From Adineta vaga (lineage: Eukaryota > Rotifera), in assembly GCA_021613535.1 (NCBI GenBank), contig CP075494.1, positions 14,446,001 to 14,510,000 of the forward strand: a DNA stretch of 64,000 nucleotides. Direction: 5' to 3'. Positions 27,420 to 39,914 of the stretch are shown here, in pieces. Each line of letters begins with the position of its first letter. Position 1 is the stretch's first letter. The notes beneath the pieces are model-generated. The model did no database searches. It saw only the letters and a program-made list of their open reading frames with translations, and was not told where the DNA came from. Made by a program: the position numbers and the translations under genes.

Positions 27420-28199
27420 TTACTTTATATATTTTATTTTAAAGTATATTGAAACAAATAAAACAACATCAATTTTCCAACATCCAACTACACCTTTTTG
27501 GATTTCTTTTTCTAAATGTTGTTGAGTAAAACAATCCTTTACTAATTCTGTCTGTTTTAATAATTGTCCGAGACGTTCAATTCGATCTCGATGTCGAGGT
27601 ACTATTTTTGTTTCCCAAATTTCTTTTGTCAGATCAATTTTTAGATGCATATGTGCATGTTTTCGAAATGTTCCATGATTGATAGCCAGTAGAGGATAAT
27701 TCAGTTCACTGATTTGATCACATTCTCGATCAATTACTTCAACTGTATCTCGCCAAAATGCTTCCATTTCATCATTGTCATCGTTCAATTCAGATAAACG
27801 TTCGACATGTCGTTTTGGTGTTAGAATAAGTTTCGATCGATTACGAAAGTCAAGCCATGCATACGTATGTTTCTGTTCAGATAATAATGTTGTTCGACTT
27901 AATTCATGTCCTATATCACATGAACTACAAATAGAAACAGGTTCTGGTTCATGTTCGACTTGATCATCACCATAGAATACAAAGACGTTGAATTGATTAG
28001 TTTTCGTTCGATGGTGTTGAATTTTTAGATGAAAGTTAATTAAATTATAATCTTGTTCCACAATTTTTAAAAGTTGACGAAAGAACGCAGCAGCTTGGTT
28101 CATAGATACAAGATTACGAAGACTTATTGAACATTGAAATTTCCATCCATTCGGCATTTTATGTGGAATAATCCATTCATCAGGAATTACTAAAGTCAT
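27420..28199 (-). CDS. HIT-domain protein
   Basis: Single-exon frame of 259 residues. The histidine-triad signature HAHMHLKI (about residues 182-189) marks a HIT-fold nucleotide hydrolase/transferase, preceded by LILTPKRHVERLSEL and FWRDTVEVID, the usual strand-helix elements of HIT domains. A CxxC pair (CSSC, about residue 92) with downstream His residues may bind zinc, as in aprataxin-like and some other HIT proteins. Substrate cannot be told. The final about 20 residues (VVLFVSIYFKIKYIK) look like read-through into an intron: a possible GTGTAG donor follows EKEIQK, so the true end may differ. Confidence 0.7.
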   Translation of the reverse strand: MTLVIPDEWIIPHKMPNGWKFQCSISLRNLVSMNQAAAFFRQLLKIVEQDYNLINFHLKIQHHRTKTNQFNVFVFYGDDQVEHEPEPVSICSSCDIGHELSRTTLLSEQKHTYAWLDFRNRSKLILTPKRHVERLSELNDDNDEMEAFWRDTVEVIDRECDQISELNYPLLAINHGTFRKHAHMHLKIDLTKEIWETKIVPRHRDRIERLGQLLKQTELVKDCFTQQHLEKEIQKGVVGCWKIDVVLFVSIYFKIKYIK

Positions 28200-29100
28200 T
28201 CTTTCTATTCCTTAGAAAAAAAAATGTATATCAGATTTATTTTGTTTATCTCTTATATAGTGTATTATATAGTCAGTTCCACAATTTCTACGACATTCTT
28301 TCTTTCAATGCAATGACGTAAGAATGGTTGGAAACAACAAAAAACAGTAACGAATGAAAAATTTACGTTCTATCAAGACACATGATTCATATATGTTTTT
28401 CGGTGAAAAGTGACGATACAGTATTTACTATTGATAATGAATATTATACCTTCCAAGTCATATAGATCATAAATTTAAAGAAAAAGATGAAAATATGCTC
28501 TACAATAAATCATAAATTTAATTCAATTATTCAAGAAATTTTAGTGTATGTTAAATTTGGAGAAAAATGAATAATAGAAAGACTCGTGTGTCTGTTTCTA
28601 ATGCTTGATAAACATGGAATAATAAAATGAACATAAGTTCTTGATGATGTTAGTTTCCATAATAATAAATACAACATAACTCAATAAGGTTACAATCATG
28701 AAACATATTGGACGAGTATATTTTCGTTTGACTGAAACTCAGGCAATAGCCATCGAAGAGGGAGTGACAGTTAGACCGTACATTATCATAATTAATCCTG
28801 AAAAGACATTAAAGAATGAACAAGAAATTATGAATAATATTCAACATCAATAATACAAGTTATGAAACTCTACAAAAAAAAGAGAGTGATTACCGATTAA
28901 ACTATCTTATAATTGACATTAGTAAATGATCTCATAAAGAATATTTGTGATACCAATATCCAAGTGGAAATATGATAAAAATGTATAGGTTGAATCAATG
29001 TTTTTAATGTTGATGATGAAAATTCTATTGATTTTTGTCATATACTTTTGGAATGATACGCTTTATTAAAAAAATCATCATATAACATGTTAAAATATTT
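28200..29100. other. Intergenic DNA with a 51-codon frame
   Basis: No firm gene. An open frame at 28698-28853 (plus, ATG to TAA, 51 codons; internal IGRVYFRLTETQAIAIEEG) has protein-like composition but no recognised family and no visible continuation. It could be a relic exon. Confidence 0.3.
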
Positions 29101-29129
29101 TATATGAATTCTTGTTTATTGGAATCATT

Positions 29130-29560
29130 ATTTGGTTATATGGATCATTCTAGTTTATGTTGTTATGGCTTTTAGTGTGAATTTTGTTTATTTGGTTCAA
29201 ATACAAATAAGATCGATGGTAATAATTGTATTGGTTAATACATTTTATAAAATGAAGAAGTCTTCGAAATCGACTTCATTTATGTGAAAATCTAAGTTGT
29301 GGTCCATGTGCTCATTATCAAGAAGCTTGTTTTTCTTAAATGACAAGGTAATTCTTGAGAAATAAATTAAATATTATTCTATATCATTTTCTATTTAGGT
29401 AAGAGAAAAGTCTTCGTCGCCTTATATGTCATTCAAGCAATTGCTTCTATTGAAAAATGCCAATCATTTCTTTTTTTGTAACACATTGTTTACAATGTAA
29501 TCGCAATTTGAAAAGACTGAAAAAATTTACATAGTCATCTGTGAAAGAAAAGATTTTGTA
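29130..29560 (+). pseudogene. Decayed cysteine-rich (zinc-finger-like) gene
   Basis: Three Cys-rich pieces lie in order but in different frames or broken by stops: CCYGF, stop, CEFCLFG (about 29155-29195); LCENLSCGPCAHYQEACFS then stop (about 29280-29337); and THCLQCNRNLKRLKKF then stop (about 29483-29533). Repeated CxxC spacing suggests a former zinc-binding protein such as a RING/B-box or IBR type. An intron-like segment (GTAATT...TTTAG, about 29348-29399) separates the second and third. I cannot name the family. Confidence 0.45.
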
Positions 29561-29806
29561 CTACATTGAATACAGTGATATCTTCATGATGATGAGAATG
29601 CAAATGAGATCATTGTCTACAACCTCGCCGTATGTCCACACGTTTCGACAGAATTTTTATTTAATTTTTTATTTAATAAACTTTATTCTTATATAACCGA
29701 TTGTTTTCAACATCTGTCAAAAAACTCACAAAAAAGAAGATATTTTTGATGGTTCAAAAGATAGAAAATAGACAGATGGAAAATTTGAAAATACTTAAAA
29801 AAATTT

Positions 29807-30150
29807 TTAGTATTTTAATTTTTTGTTGTTTGATTCTAGCTCTGTTGGTTTGATATCAGCTTTTTCCTCAGCTTCTTTGATTTCCTTGTTGAGATCTTTT
29901 ATATCAACTTCAATAGAATCTGCTATTTTATTTTGCATAGCAGCTTCTTCATTATTCTTAGCATTTTCACCTTTTTCTAACGCTTTGTCCAATTCTTTTT
30001 CGAGAACTTCTTTTTCCTTTTTCAGTTCGACAATCTAAACAATGCGAATCATCTTTTAATTTTTAAGCATTTACCAGGAAAAACGATTAAGATTACCTGT
30101 TCTTTTGCTTCTTCTTTTTCCTGTTGTTTCACTTGGGCTGCGCAAGACAT
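29807..30150 (-). CDS. Small coiled-coil protein
   Basis: Two exons (30150-30097 and 30034-29807) join in frame to a 93-residue Lys/Glu-rich protein with a start MSCAAQVKQQ. Heptad-like patterning (IVELKKEKEVLEKELDKALE) predicts a continuous coiled coil. No catalytic domain. Splice sites are good (GTAATC donor, TTTAG acceptor). It is an unrecognised small gene; a fragment of a longer coiled-coil gene is also possible. Confidence 0.5.
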
Positions 30151-30555
30151 TAGACTAATACAGTAACAATCACGTAACATCGCATACTTCTCTCTTCTCT
30201 CTCTTTTAATTACATTTTTATACAAATTTAGTTATCCTCTTTTATCTATCTGTTTATGAGTTAGACATCGAGAAGCAATACTCATACATATATATAAGAA
30301 GGTAGATATTGATTGTATTTCAAGATAAAGGTCGAAATCACGGTGACAAACTAAAATATAGCTGTACTAATCAGTCTCAACACATGTTCATTCTCTTACA
30401 GAAGCTGATAAACACTTTAACGCAGCTCGATATGATGCAATTATGTTCACACAATTAGTAAGCTTTATGTGAATAATGTATTCATAATCATAAAGTTCTC
30501 TTCGCAGCGAACAAGATTATTGATCGTTACTTTATGACATTTTGACAACAAAATT
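30151..30555. other. Intergenic DNA with exon-like remnant
   Basis: On the plus strand a stretch at about 30402-30459 reads EADKHFNAARYDAIMFTQL between an acceptor-like TTACAG and a GTAAGC donor. It resembles one TPR-type helix but no other exons were found, so it is probably a relic. Confidence 0.3.
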
Positions 30556-32211
30556 TTATTTATAAGAAGGGAGATACATATAGAAATCTTTAGAATGTAC
30601 CATTGATTTATCAAAAATTAAACGTTCGATTTTGTTACAGTTAAGACGTGTGGCATCACGAGTAAAATTCTCTGTGACAATTTCTAAAGGTTCATAATCA
30701 ATCTTCAGCTCAACCAGACGTGGTAAACGTGTGTTTGTATCGACAAGGAATTGTTCAACATAATCAATACATTCGGAATAAATGTTAAGATTAGTTAGAT
30801 TAGAAAATTTCACAAGTGATGAAATCTGATCATTTTTGTTTAATTGACTTAATCGTTTGTATTTTTGTGGAATTCTATTGAAAAAAAATAGATCAGTGAG
30901 TAGAGGAAAGGAAGAAGCAATCTGGATGAAGAAGTCATGTTCGAAAGCATAATAGATATCCACTATTGATATATTATGGACATGCATAAATAAACCTCCA
31001 GGAAAGCTGCTGCTTATGGTATATAAATCATTTAATGTATAGGAAATCGAATAAATATGAGATCGAGCTTTGCCACGTGGATATTGATCAATGTAGCAAA
31101 TACATTGATGAGATTTTCCATTGTAGAACGTGTGTTGAATATTATCAAGCTTCATCCAGTTTGTTTCATTGATAACTGTAGTATAAGTCATAATATTAAA
31201 CGTCAACGTTTGACGTCGTGGCAAGTATAGAAGAATTTCATTATTTAAATGAGTATTGTCGATGAATGCCGATCGATTTCCAACAGTCAGACGTAACATT
31301 AAATCTTCAAGATATATCATTCGACGAAGAAGCGATATCACTTCACTGTCATACTCTTTTGTTTCACTATGTGACGTAAGCGAAAAACTTCTGATAGTAT
31401 TTATTACCATATCACTGGGTATCAATTTAGTAGTACAAATATTAGAAATTTGAATGACGAGTCGATGTAAATAGGTGAGACGACCATCAAGTAAACACAA
31501 ACAATCATCAAACGTATCTACACTAATACGTAAATGAACAATACTTGATGAAAAACAAATTGTTGAAGGTAAATCAGCTATTTTCAATCGTGCAGGATAT
31601 CGTCGATCGCCTGGTGAACCAAAATCTAATTCAATTAAACTTTTGAACATAGAAAATATAGGAGCAAATACAGTCGTGCTTAGATCAATCAATGATTGCG
31701 TTTTTTCAGGATCATTAATTGAGAGTGTCAAGTAAGTGATTTGTTGTTTGAAAATTTGTACAAAAGGTGATTCATCTAAATAGATTTAAAGAATATTATT
31801 AAAGTGAAATATCATACAAATCTTTATACCGATAAAGTGTCGTATTACAAATTCTGGTTCGACTTTCATGACTGTGAGCTTCTGTAAACGAGGATAATGA
31901 CCAGCAGAGAGAATCCGATCCATTGAAATTGATTCAAAAGTTAAACATTCAACAAGTTCATGTATTTGAGGTAATATATTCAAACAGAATCGATCAAGTA
32001 TCGGATAAGTTAATGAACAATTATTAGGGTGATTGTTTGATTCTACCAATTCGATGGAACGAGTATAAGTCATATTACAGACCAATTTATTAAATCTTTT
32101 ATTAACACCCATAAATGAATAGAGTACATCGATTTTATTTAATTTATTCCAAATATTATAGATCATTTCATTTGGAAGATCCATTATGCTTGTAGCATTG
32201 TAATGATGCAT
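30556..32211 (-). CDS. F-box / leucine-rich-repeat-like protein
   Basis: Two exons (32211-31830 and 31775-30556) give 533 residues. An F-box near the N-terminus (IMDLPNEMIYNIWNKLNKID then VNKRFNKLV) would bind SKP1; the rest is a run of irregular leucine-rich segments (for example LTDLFFFNRIP, LVKFSNLTNLNIYSE, LVELKIDYE) typical of the substrate arm in such proteins. I chose the ATG at 32211 rather than the in-frame ATG at 32337 because a TATA-like TTATATAAGAAC lies between them and the F-box normally sits close to the N-terminus. Target unknown. Confidence 0.8.
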
Positions 32212-32261
32212 GTTCAGTTCAATTCGAAAAGACAATTGTGAATGAATCGAACGATGTATTG

Positions 32262-32273
32262 TTCTTATATAAC
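32262..32273 (-). promoter_or_regulatory. Possible TATA box of the F-box/LRR gene
   Basis: On the minus strand TTATATAAGAAC lies about 50-60 bases upstream of the chosen ATG. If used, the longer in-frame start at 32337 would not be transcribed. Confidence 0.4.
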
Positions 32274-32684
32274 AATAAAACAAAAGATAGTGTGATACGC
32301 GAGTCATCTGCATATTTCCTTTTAATAAAGACGACATCTAACTTAAATAGAAAAATTGAAAAGACTTATTTGAGAAAATAATTATAAAGAGTATTTCATA
32401 AGTTTCGAGCTCCTTTTTTTGCTTTTTCATATTCCATTGTAGACTGATTTTCAGCAGAGATTATTAAAGGGTAACAACACTTAAGCTTCCAAATGAAAAA
32501 ATAATTGATTCTAATAGCATTAGTTTTACGAGAAAAGCACATCCATTTTCTACTTTTTGTATATTAAAATTTGCGATAAAACAGCTTTATACTACTTCAT
32601 AAGGTCCGAAGTATTATACTGTCATAACTGATCCAATGGGAAATTAAAAGCTGGAGAGATTATCATACACTGAGCTATTCTCTT

Positions 32685-33110
32685 TATGTAAAGGAACCAT
32701 ATCACGACGCCCTTTTGAAAAAAACAAGAACGTCAAGATCCATTGAAAATATTGAACACATTAACCAAAGACATTATCAACAAGCACGAAATTCTAGTCA
32801 ACGATCTACGACAGTCGGATTAGGAACGTCTTTAGCAAGTGTTAATCGTAGTATTAAAACTGATCTTAAAATGAAACTATTTTGCAAATTTAAATCAACC
32901 AAATTGACTGATGATAACGCTAAAAATAGAATGAAAAGTACTTTGTTATTAACTCAAATTATTCCAGTCAGATTGGATTGACTGCCGTGTATAATATGAG
33001 AAATAACATCGTATATGATGTCATTCGTGAGCAAATACCACGTGCACTTTTAGAAGCATTTGTGAAAAAAATTACGAAAGGTTTTATTATGTGGGAAGCA
33101 ATCAATATAG
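32685..33110 (+). mobile_element. Decayed Tc1/mariner-type transposase fragment
   Basis: A frame from about 32685 to 32981 encodes the second helix-turn-helix region of mariner-like transposases: TSRSIENIEHINQ, SSQRSTTVGLGTSLASVNRS, IKTDLKMKLFCKFK and LTDDNAKNRMKS follow the family order (arginine-rich start, 'SQR...GxSxxSVxRxIKxDLxxK', then the linker). The DDD/E catalytic core is missing. Further on, IREQIPRALLEAFVKKITK (about 33028-33085) resembles the C-terminal end of the same family, implying an internal deletion. It is non-functional. Confidence 0.65.
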
Positions 33111-33379
33111 TCTTGAATGATTCTCAGTGAATGACAAGAGATATATTGATTTATTCAATTTCAATGATTCAAATGAAACAATTCGATGTTTGATTTTTAC
33201 CGTAATCATAAATAATTTTCGAAAGAAAGAAAATCGTAAAAACATTTTCAAATGCATTAGAGAAACGAACAACTGTTGATTTAACATTGAATTTTGCAGT
33301 TTGCTATTAGAAAATGAAAACAATCTGAGGACAATTTCTTTTGCTTCACACATGACAAACGATTAGATCATTGACGTTC
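33111..33379. other. Spacer upstream of the TIR gene
   Basis: Short AT-rich stretch between the mariner relic and the TIR gene. Nothing recognisable. Confidence 0.35.
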
Positions 33380-34922
33380 ATGGCATCGATTTCACATTCT
33401 CTATCACATTATATCGTCTTTTCATATCATAGAAATCATCAAGAACTTGTTTTAAAGATTTATCAATATTTGAAAATCCAAAATCTTCCTGTTTGGATTG
33501 ATATTCTAGATGGAATCAATAAAGACCAATATAACAGGTAATCTTGAAAGTAAAACAATTCCTGTTTTATTTATTATACGAATAGTGTTCGAGAAAAGAT
33601 CAGTGGTTTGGTATGTTTCATGACACCCATGTATGAATCTTCAAAACATTGTCAACAAGATATTCTATTTGCAAAAACTGAAGGTATACCGATCATTGCT
33701 TGTCGACTCTTACCTAATTGGAAACCTTCTGGTTGGCTGAGTAAGTATGTCTTGTAAACTTTTCTACTAAAGAATTTGATTTCGATGAATAGATAAAGTT
33801 ACAAGTGATCTATTAATAATCGATTTACAAGATATTAATCAAAAGAATTTCGAAGATAAAATTAAAAAATTACAAGAAAAATTAAATTGGCTTTTGGATA
33901 ATGGAAGAAATTCTCCAAGAATACCTCAATCATCTAATTTAATCGGTAATTGTGTACTTAAAATTTCACTATTTTTCTTAATTAAATAATCATTTTCAAA
34001 AGATTCTCTGACGATTTCTACAACTAATAATCCCGATATTACTTATGATAGAAAACAACCCATTAAATATCGCATACTTCCAACTAATTGTCGTCTATAT
34101 CTTTCAAATCTAATGATTTGTAGTAATGAATATATTCTAATCAATGCAAACAATCATTTACATTTATTTGATAAAAATCTTCGATTAATTCGATCGAATA
34201 ATGATATTCGAATAACTGAAAGTAACCTTCAAGATTTATGTTGGTGTACCGATGCGAATAGTTTCATTATTTTAACTCGAAAACACATTTATTTAATGAA
34301 TCCATTAACATGTAAATTATCTTCAATTGAAAATATCAAATCAAGTGATCATTTAGAAGAATTTCTATCCTGTACATGCACAAATGAGAAACTATTTCTT
34401 CTTACATGTCAATTGAATACAAATATGTTCTTCTATCATGAATATAATTTATCAACATTTCGATTTTGTCAAAAATTACGTATTCGAGATTTAATTGGTA
34501 CATCTCTATTGATACAGAATGGATTATTTGATAAATATGATATACAAGAAATGATATCTATTCGATATTTTCAACAGAAAATAGCAATGATTATGAGAAT
34601 AGGAACAAATTGGTTTATTTATATATTTAGCTTACATGAACAACCGATATTATTGAAAGAAATTCAATTAGGTGGAAGAAGTCGAATGACAATTTTAAAT
34701 CCAATGAATCAATGGATTCTATTTCGAGATTATTTATCAAATGAATTTATTCGAATTAATATTGATTTGCATAGGAACTCGCAAATGAATGAAACAGACC
34801 TATGTGTCGATTTTGTAAAAGGTTTTATTGATTTCGGTGGACAATTACGTAGTGTTGCACTTTTTGGAACATCAACTCTAGTTTTTCTTATTGATAATAC
34901 TCTTGTTCTTTATAAACTATAA
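33380..34922 (+). CDS. TIR-domain protein with C-terminal propeller-like region
   Basis: Four exons (33380-33537, 33586-33740, 33793-33945, 34003-34922) join to 461 residues. The first about 120 residues fit a TIR fold: YIVFSYHRNHQELVLKIYQY (strand A and helix A), LPVWIDILDG (strand B), ISGLVCFMTPMYESSKHCQQ (strand C), and IPIIACRL (strand D) with a closing PSGWL. Many animal TIR_2-type domains have C-x-x-E at the catalytic glutamate; here it is CQQD, so Asp replaces Glu. The remaining 300 residues contain repeating beta-rich blocks (YILINANNHLHLFDKNLRLI, SFIILTRKHIYLMNPLTCKL, WFIYIFSLHEQPILLKEI, STLVFLIDNTLVLYKL) like the blades of a divergent WD40/NHL-type propeller. Known TIR proteins act in innate immunity or NAD cleavage; the role here is unknown. 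Confidence 0.78.
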
Positions 34923-35030
34923 ATCTTTTCTTTTTCATATCATTTCAATACATTCTCTAGTGACATCTATTGAGATTCATATTTTTATTAGTCAATCTTA
35001 TCTTGGTATATCGTGGAGAAGCATTGTGCA

Positions 35031-35042
35031 TGCGCATGCGCT
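35031..35042. promoter_or_regulatory. NRF1-like palindromic site upstream of RAB18
   Basis: TGCGCATGCGCT inside GTGCATGCGCATGCGC matches the NRF1 consensus YGCGCAYGCGCR except for the last position. It lies about 130 bp upstream of the RAB18 start and about 110 bp after the TIR gene stop. GC-rich words are rare in this AT-rich DNA, so it is likely a promoter element. Confidence 0.5.
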
Positions 35043-35162
35043 TAGCATACTTTCGAAACAGAACCTTTTCGATCCCAAAAAATCTTGTCCTTTGATCTTA
35101 TGATGATTCAAATGAAATTTTTGTTTAAGATATTTATCTATTTACTGTGAAATTTTGCATAA

Positions 35163-36133
<971 letters not shown>

Positions 36134-36347
36134 ACAATTGACTTCTTGCTTTGTACATAGGTTTCTTGTGCATCATCTTTTGTTCTTCAAACATGTCTAG
36201 TCAAGCGAAAAGTTTTCTTGCCTGAACTATTTATCTATACATTGTAATTTATTTTGCCTAAACAATCGTATCTACACATTTTTTTTACATCGATAAAACA
36301 ATACAGAAATCGAGAACGTGAGGGTTTTTTATTTTTGTCTTGCAGAT

Positions 36348-39333
36348 ATGGAGGATGATAATTTATTATTGAATATTACGAGTGAACCATTACCGACGAA
36401 ATCGAAATTCTCAGAAAAAAATACAATTGTATGTGAAAAGAGAGAACTTTTAGTTGTATGAAATGAATTGTTTTTTTTTGTATATTTTTATAGAAACGTA
36501 AACATGACGGTGTGGAAGAAAATATTTCTGAGAATGTCGAATCAATATCAAAGAAAAAACGAAATGAACGTACCAAACTTGATTTATGTCAAGGAAAAGA
36601 AATGAAATCAACAAAACGATCATCTCTATTTGCAAATAATCCGACTATACCAGAAATTGACGAGTATGTTGACGAAAGATATAGAAAACAAACGAATTTT
36701 TGTTTTCTGTTTAGGAAAGTTGTTGAAACTGCAAAGGAAGAAATATTTGGTTCAGCATTATCACTTGATCAAGTACCCGTACATCCTCATATCGTAAGTG
36801 TTCAAATAACAATCAGACTGTACTTTTTTAATAACATATATTCTCTCCTAGATTTCATGTTTAAAACAAAAATTTAATATCACTCGTTTAACAAATGTTC
36901 AAGAAAAATCTATTCCAGCTATTCTCACTGGTGAAGATGTTATAGTTAAATCTCAAACGGGCAGTGGTTTGTTAAAATAGCTAATCTATTTCTTTCATTT
37001 GTGAAATCTTTAGGTAAAACACTTGCATATGTTATTCCATTGATTCATCTCATACAATCTCTCGAACCAGCGGTACGACGAGAAACTGGTCCTATTGCTA
37101 TCGTACTTGTTCCAACAAAAGAAGTAAAAAAATCATCGATCAACTATATTTTTTCTGAATCCGGTTTGTTTTTTTAGCTTGTTCAACAGATCTATGAAGT
37201 ATTTCAAAAAGTGTTAACATCATTCGTTCGTATTGTTTGTTCACCGTTAGTTGGTGGTTCAAATCGAAATCATGAGAAGAAAAGGTAAATATCGAGTCGA
37301 AATAGAATTTTACTAATTATTTATTTAGACTTCGTCGTGGTTTAAATATTTTAATCTCAACACCGGGTCGTCTATGTGATCATATCGATAATACACAATC
37401 ATTATCGTTGAAAAACATTCAATATTTAATCTTTGATGAAGCTGACAAGTAGAAATACATCTTTCTCTACATGAATTTTTAGTTTATGAGAATTGTTTTT
37501 ATAATTTCAGAATGCTTGATATGGGTTTTGCTGATGCTATTAAGAAAATTATTGAGACAATAAATAAACAAATTGAATCAGATAAACATTTCCAACGTGT
37601 TCTTCTTTCAGCAACTCCAACGACAGGTTTTATTTATAAGAATTTGGTTTTTTTCATCATTTCGCGTCTTTTTTTCTTTAGCATTGAGTCATTTTGTTGA
37701 TATTAATTTGAATAAGAAAGCTCTTCGAGTTGATATTTCCGAAGAATTCAATGAAGAAAGTGTCATTACTGTACCGAAAACATTGCAACAAATGTTTATG
37801 ATTGTACCAAGTAAATTACGATTTGTAACGTTAATGGCATTTCTTTTGAAAATCTTTAATAATAAAGTAAATTGATTTCACTCGAATTTCGTTTAAGAAA
37901 TTTTCGTTTATAAAGGGAAAATCATCAGAAGCAAAAGTTCTTATATTTTTGGCAACAAATGATCTCGGTAATTTTCATTATGAAATATTAAATACAATGT
38001 TAAATGGTGATAAAGATGAAGATATGGATGAACAAGGTGATTTACAATTTGGCCATTTATTAGATCAACCAGTGAAATTATTAAGATTACAAGGCGATAT
38101 GACTCATCATGTATGATTGTCGAGGTTTTTTTTTTTCATTAATGTGAAATTTTATTTCTAGGAACGAACAAGTGTGTTTAGTGAATTTTCAAAATTAACT
38201 CGAGGAATTTTATTATGTACAAATGTTGCTGCACGTGGTTTAGATTTACCAAGTGTAACATGGATTATACAATATCATCCAACAAGTCCAATTGATTATA
38301 TTCATCGAATTGGTCGAACTGCTCGACTTGGTTTGTTCTTTAGTCTATTTTTAGAAAATATTGTAGAGAATATTGTTGTTTAGGTTCAATTGGTCAAGCA
38401 TTGATATTTCTTTTACCAAATGAAGCTGAATATGTAACAACATTGCAAGATAAATATAAAATGAGGTAATGAATTCTTTCTCAATGGTAAATAGGAAATA
38501 TTTGCTTCTTTTAGTTTAAAAAATATTTCACCTGATGATGTTCTTGAAACGTTAATGTACAGCTGTGAGAAATTAAAACAACATTTCGAAACTCGAGTAA
38601 GTTCTATATTGTTTACATATTAAATTCTGCATTGTTCTCTTTTGAAAATTCTTAGACTGTCGTTCCAAGAACAGCTGAACAATGTGCAAGTTCATTACAT
38701 CATCATTTTGAAGAGTATGTCAATGGATCTGCTGTTCGTGTTGAACAAGCTCGACAAGGTTTTTTTCCTCTCATTTCCTCATTGTCTATATAAACGAGTT
38801 TTGTTTATTTTAGCTTATCTTTCATTCATTCGATATTATGCATCATTTTCTCGTGAATGGAAATATTTATTTCATGTTAAAAATCTACATCGTGGTCATG
38901 TAGCAAAAAGTTTCGGTTTGAAAGACTTACCGGATGAATCAAATAATCATACACTCAAAGAACGTAAGGAAACGTTTGGATCAAAACCAAAATTCATCAG
39001 ACCAACGAAACTAGACGAGTCAGTAGTTCGCAAAATTCATTCGATCAATTCGTATTGTTTTTTGTTTGTTTTAGTGAGGAAAGCAATGATGAACCAATGC
39101 CAACACCTGTGCCAGTGAATCCAGAGAAAAAGAGTCTGTTTGATCGTTTACCGTTGACAAACAGGCCTAGTGGTCGACCACGTTATCGCAATTTTAGTCA
39201 TATATCCGAATTTGGTAGTGGTTTAGAAGTAACCACTAAATCCAATAAGAAAAAAGACAAAATTGGTGAATTTCTGGAGAAGAAACGTGAACGAAATACC
39301 AGTAAACGTTTATTTGGTCGTAAACAGACTTGA
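36348..39333 (+). CDS. DDX31: DEAD-box RNA helicase DDX31/Dbp7
   Basis: Nucleolar ATP-dependent RNA helicase of large ribosomal subunit assembly. About 15 exons separated by 45-75-bp introns give roughly 730 residues. Motifs in order: Q-motif region [18 protein letters not shown] (I), PTKEL (Ia, usually PTREL), STPGR (Ib), DEAD (II), SAT (III), [11 protein letters not shown] (V), [10 protein letters not shown] (VI). The domain after the core, with [16 protein letters not shown], and the basic C-terminus are typical of DDX31/Dbp7. The long N-terminal Lys/Glu-rich extension fits a nucleolar protein. The last intron uses GTCAGT as donor and joins TKLD to DEESNDEP. It starts 215 bp after the RAB18 stop. 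Confidence 0.93.
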
Positions 39334-39914
39334 GAAAAGAAGTGAAACAAAAATTTTGTTTTTGTTATTTGAAATCAAATTAAAACAAAAAAAGAAGAAT
39401 ATAAAAAAAATTATACTTTTCCTAAATGGATAGAACCATCTTCGGGATGTGGGTGAGAGTATGAATACTACATTTTACTAGTTTCTTGATCTCTTTAGAC
39501 ATAACTTCGACCTGCTGTCGTCTTTGTCTAATATAGTATAATCGGAGCTTACTTTCTTACGAGAAGTGCTGTTCATTCTACTTTTAAGGCCACGAATGTG
39601 TAGAGTATAGAGTTTTGTTTCGATACGAATCGATCATTATTTAATAGAATGGGTTTGTATTCAAAACAAACGTGCTAAGAACAATATCATATTGATGTAA
39701 TTCTATCCACATATGAAATTTGACTATATACTTCAACAATGTGTATAATAGAACATGTATAATCTTATGTAATCCATGATATGAACAAATCTTTCAATAT
39801 TTTGTCATTTGTCATTTTCAGTTCAAGTAGAGATGAAAAAATATCTCTTTGAAGTTAACTAAAATCGTTCTTTTTATTTATTATTCGAGAAGAAAAACAA
39901 ATAGATCATTAGTT
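39334..39914. other. Convergent intergenic region
   Basis: About 580 bp between two convergent genes. It should contain both 3' UTRs. No other feature seen. Confidence 0.4.

Noticed and set aside
32212-32337. Upstream extension of the F-box/LRR protein to an ATG at 32337.
   Set aside because: A TATA-like sequence lies within the extension, and F-boxes normally lie near the N-terminus, so the start at 32211 is preferred; not excluded.
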